Of a DNA stretch of 64,000 nucleotides, positions 62,264-64,000 are shown piece after piece. The stretch spans positions 1-64,000 of the forward strand of contig JAMBEQ010000266.1 in assembly GCA_024506175.1 (NCBI GenBank). Direction: 5' to 3'. Each line of letters begins with the position of its first letter. Positions within the stretch are counted from its first letter, which is position 1. A program made the translations under genes and the position numbers. The DNA is from Methylocystis sp. (GTDB lineage Bacteria; Pseudomonadota; Alphaproteobacteria; Rhizobiales; Beijerinckiaceae). A model generated the notes under the pieces. It was not told the origin of the DNA, did no database searches, and saw nothing but the letters and a program-made list of their open reading frames with translations.

Positions 62264-62674
62264 ATGGCGACGACGAGGAAGAGCGAGCGGCAGGTCGCGA
62301 AGACGAAGCTCGGCGCGCTGAGCATCGACGACGCGAAGACGAAGCTCATGAAGGCGTTCGCGAGCAACGGCTTCGACTACATGAAGACGGCGCTCGCGCT
62401 CGGCTGCCACCACTACACGATCCGTCGCTGGGCGCGCGCGCTCGACATGACGAACATGCTCGCAGCCGCGCGGCGCAACGCCATCGACGCGGGCAAGGTG
62501 CCGAACGTCTTCGGGCGTCCGAAGAAGGAGCGGCCCGACAAGAAGACGATCGAGCGCGCGCTGCGTGCGCGCGATGGCAGCGTCGACGAGACGGCGAAGG
62601 CGCTCGGCGTCAGCTCGCCGACGCTCCGGACGTGGTGTGAGCAGCTCGCGATCGAGATCAAGGGGGCAGCATGA
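62264..62674 (+). CDS. Double HTH DNA-binding protein
   Basis: NGFDYMKTALALGCHHYTIRRWARALDM and DGSVDETAKALGVSSPTLRTWCEQL. Confidence 0.6.
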   Translation: MATTRKSERQVAKTKLGALSIDDAKTKLMKAFASNGFDYMKTALALGCHHYTIRRWARALDMTNMLAAARRNAIDAGKVPNVFGRPKKERPDKKTIERALRARDGSVDETAKALGVSSPTLRTWCEQLAIEIKGAA

Positions 62675-63123
62675 TCGACCCGAAGCAGGTGAACGCGGCG
62701 GTCGCACGCCTTCGCAGCTCGCGCGAAGAGGCGATCGTCGAGGTGCGCGCGACGTGGATGAAGCTCGAATGCGCGATCGTCGACGCGCTCGCGGGCGATG
62801 CGCTCCGCGGGCTGCCGAACCTCGGCACGTCGGCGGACCCGTTCTACGCCGCTCGGCTCACCGGACGCGGCAAGCTCGTGCCCGGCTACGAGCAGCTCGT
62901 CATCATGCGGACGGGGCGCGTCGCGATCGCGAACTTCCACGACGGCCGCGTTCGGTGGCGACTGCCGAGCTACCAGGATCTTCGCGTCGAGATGTTCGAC
63001 GTCTACCTCAAGACGCTCGCGATGGTGCTCCGCGCGCACGTCGAGCAGGCCGAGAAGACGAGCCGGACGTACGAGGCAACCGCCCGACTTGCGAGGCGAA
63101 TTGCCGACGTCGTCGGTTTTTGA
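62671..63123 (+). CDS. Hypothetical protein
   Basis: ATGA overlap. Confidence 0.6.
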   Translation: MIDPKQVNAAVARLRSSREEAIVEVRATWMKLECAIVDALAGDALRGLPNLGTSADPFYAARLTGRGKLVPGYEQLVIMRTGRVAIANFHDGRVRWRLPSYQDLRVEMFDVYLKTLAMVLRAHVEQAEKTSRTYEATARLARRIADVVGF

Positions 63124-63124
63124 T

Positions 63125-63143
63125 TGCGCAAGACTTTTTTTCG
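63125..63143 (-). promoter_or_regulatory. Inverted copy of CGAAAAAAAGTCTTGCGCA
   Basis: Exact 19-bp reverse complement. Confidence 0.65.
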
Positions 63144-63175
63144 TACTAGACAGAACCTACGGATAGCGGAAAGGC

Positions 63176-63191
63176 GGTCCTCGCGAGGACC
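63176..63191. promoter_or_regulatory. 16-bp palindrome GGTCCTCGCGAGGACC upstream of the sigma-like gene
   Basis: Perfect palindrome. Confidence 0.55.
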
Positions 63192-63208
63192 GGCGACGGT
63201 GGGAAACG

Positions 63209-63832
63209 ATGCACTTTGCAGAAGCCGCACGCGCGTGCGTCGCGGGCGAGATGACGTTTTCGTGCTTCGTCGAAGAGACGGAGCGACGCTGGCAGTGGTG
63301 GGCGAAGAGGCTCGCGCGCGCCGGCATCCCGCTCTGGCTCGACGCCGAAGACATCCGACAGGATCTCCTGCTCGAAGCGTGGCGCGCGATGAAGCGCTTC
63401 GACGGCAAGAAGGCGAAGAGCGTGACCCCGTCGCAGTTCGTCGAGGTCGCCGCGAAGAACGCCGCGAAGAAGAACGTGCACCGCGCGCGCGGCGACGACC
63501 GGCATACATGGGCGTGGGGCGCTCCGCGCTTCGACCTCGCCGCGAGCACGCTCGTGCGCGAAGGCGACGAAGACGCCGAGTTCGAGGTGCCCGTCGAGCC
63601 CGAGCAGGGACGCGCGCGCGAGCGTCGCGAGGCGGTGATGGCGCTCGCGCGGCAACAGGAGTCGCTGCGTGACTTCTTCGCCGTCCAAGCTCTCGCTGCC
63701 GCCGAAGGTGACATCGAACACGCGGCGCAGCTCTTCTACGAGGATCTCGATGCTCGGCTTCTCTGCCGCCTGCCGAGCGAGCACACGGCACGAATGGTTG
63801 TCGGGCGCGTCGCGTCCCGGCTGGCGGCGTGA
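63209..63832 (+). CDS. Sigma-70-family-like factor
   Basis: WLDAEDIRQDLLLEAWRAMKRFD...SQFVEVAAKNAAKKNVHRARG, region 2-like. Confidence 0.55.
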   Translation: MHFAEAARACVAGEMTFSCFVEETERRWQWWAKRLARAGIPLWLDAEDIRQDLLLEAWRAMKRFDGKKAKSVTPSQFVEVAAKNAAKKNVHRARGDDRHTWAWGAPRFDLAASTLVREGDEDAEFEVPVEPEQGRARERREAVMALARQQESLRDFFAVQALAAAEGDIEHAAQLFYEDLDARLLCRLPSEHTARMVVGRVASRLAA

Positions 63833-63855
63833 AAGAAGAAAGGATCGAGTGCATC

Positions 63856-64000
63856 ATGGGTAACGCAGCGAAGAAGACGAACGAGGCGCCGAAGACGATC
63901 GGGAGCGTGCAGCTCGACAAGATCGACCGCAAGGCGCTCGTGAAGTTCGCGAAGCAGCTCAAGTGCGGAACGGACAAGGACACGACCGAGGCGCTCATCA
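63856..64000 (+). CDS. Hypothetical protein, truncated by window end
   Basis: ATG 63856, open to the window edge. Confidence 0.5.
   Translation, partial: MGNAAKKTNEAPKTIGSVQLDKIDRKALVKFAKQLKCGTDKDTTEALI

Noticed and set aside
1-64000. CRISPR arrays, tRNA or rRNA genes
   Set aside because: No repeat-spacer pattern, no convincing cloverleaf and no rRNA-like segment noticed by eye; tRNAscan-SE would be needed to exclude tRNAs.

Overview
High-GC window that reads as one continuous piece of a tailed, contractile-tail (myovirus-type) phage or prophage genome; almost every gene is on the + strand. 1-21.8 kb: accessory, lysis and adhesin genes, including a ParB-like protein, dCMP deaminase, S-adenosylmethionine decarboxylase-like protein, matrixin-type metalloprotease lipoprotein, IPT/LamG fibre, papain-like protease, GH25 lysozyme and an SLT-like protein. 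22.6-36 kb: head module with portal, a 1068-aa MuF / kinase-like / ADP-ribosyltransferase fusion, scaffold, major capsid protein and neck proteins. 36-54.7 kb: sheath, tube, frameshifted tail chaperone, tape measure, LysM hub, spike, gp25-like and two baseplate J-like proteins, and a fibre. 55-64 kb: replication and regulation, with an SF2 helicase, DnaB-like helicase, zinc/TOPRIM primase, Fis-type HTH proteins and a sigma-like factor. I recognised no terminase large subunit, DNA polymerase or integrase; the window is probably a partial genome. Main signals to check: (i) a dispersed 20-bp palindrome CAGTCAAGACGTCTTGACTG (5 sites); (ii) many genes with a TAnnnT box 6-7 nt before the start codon, suggesting leaderless mRNAs; (iii) a repeated CGAAAAAAAGTCTTGCGCA promoter cassette; (iv) a T TTT TTC -1 frameshift site in the tail chaperone; (v) the MuF-kinase-ART fusion. 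All family calls come from reading the sequence and motifs; no database search was run.
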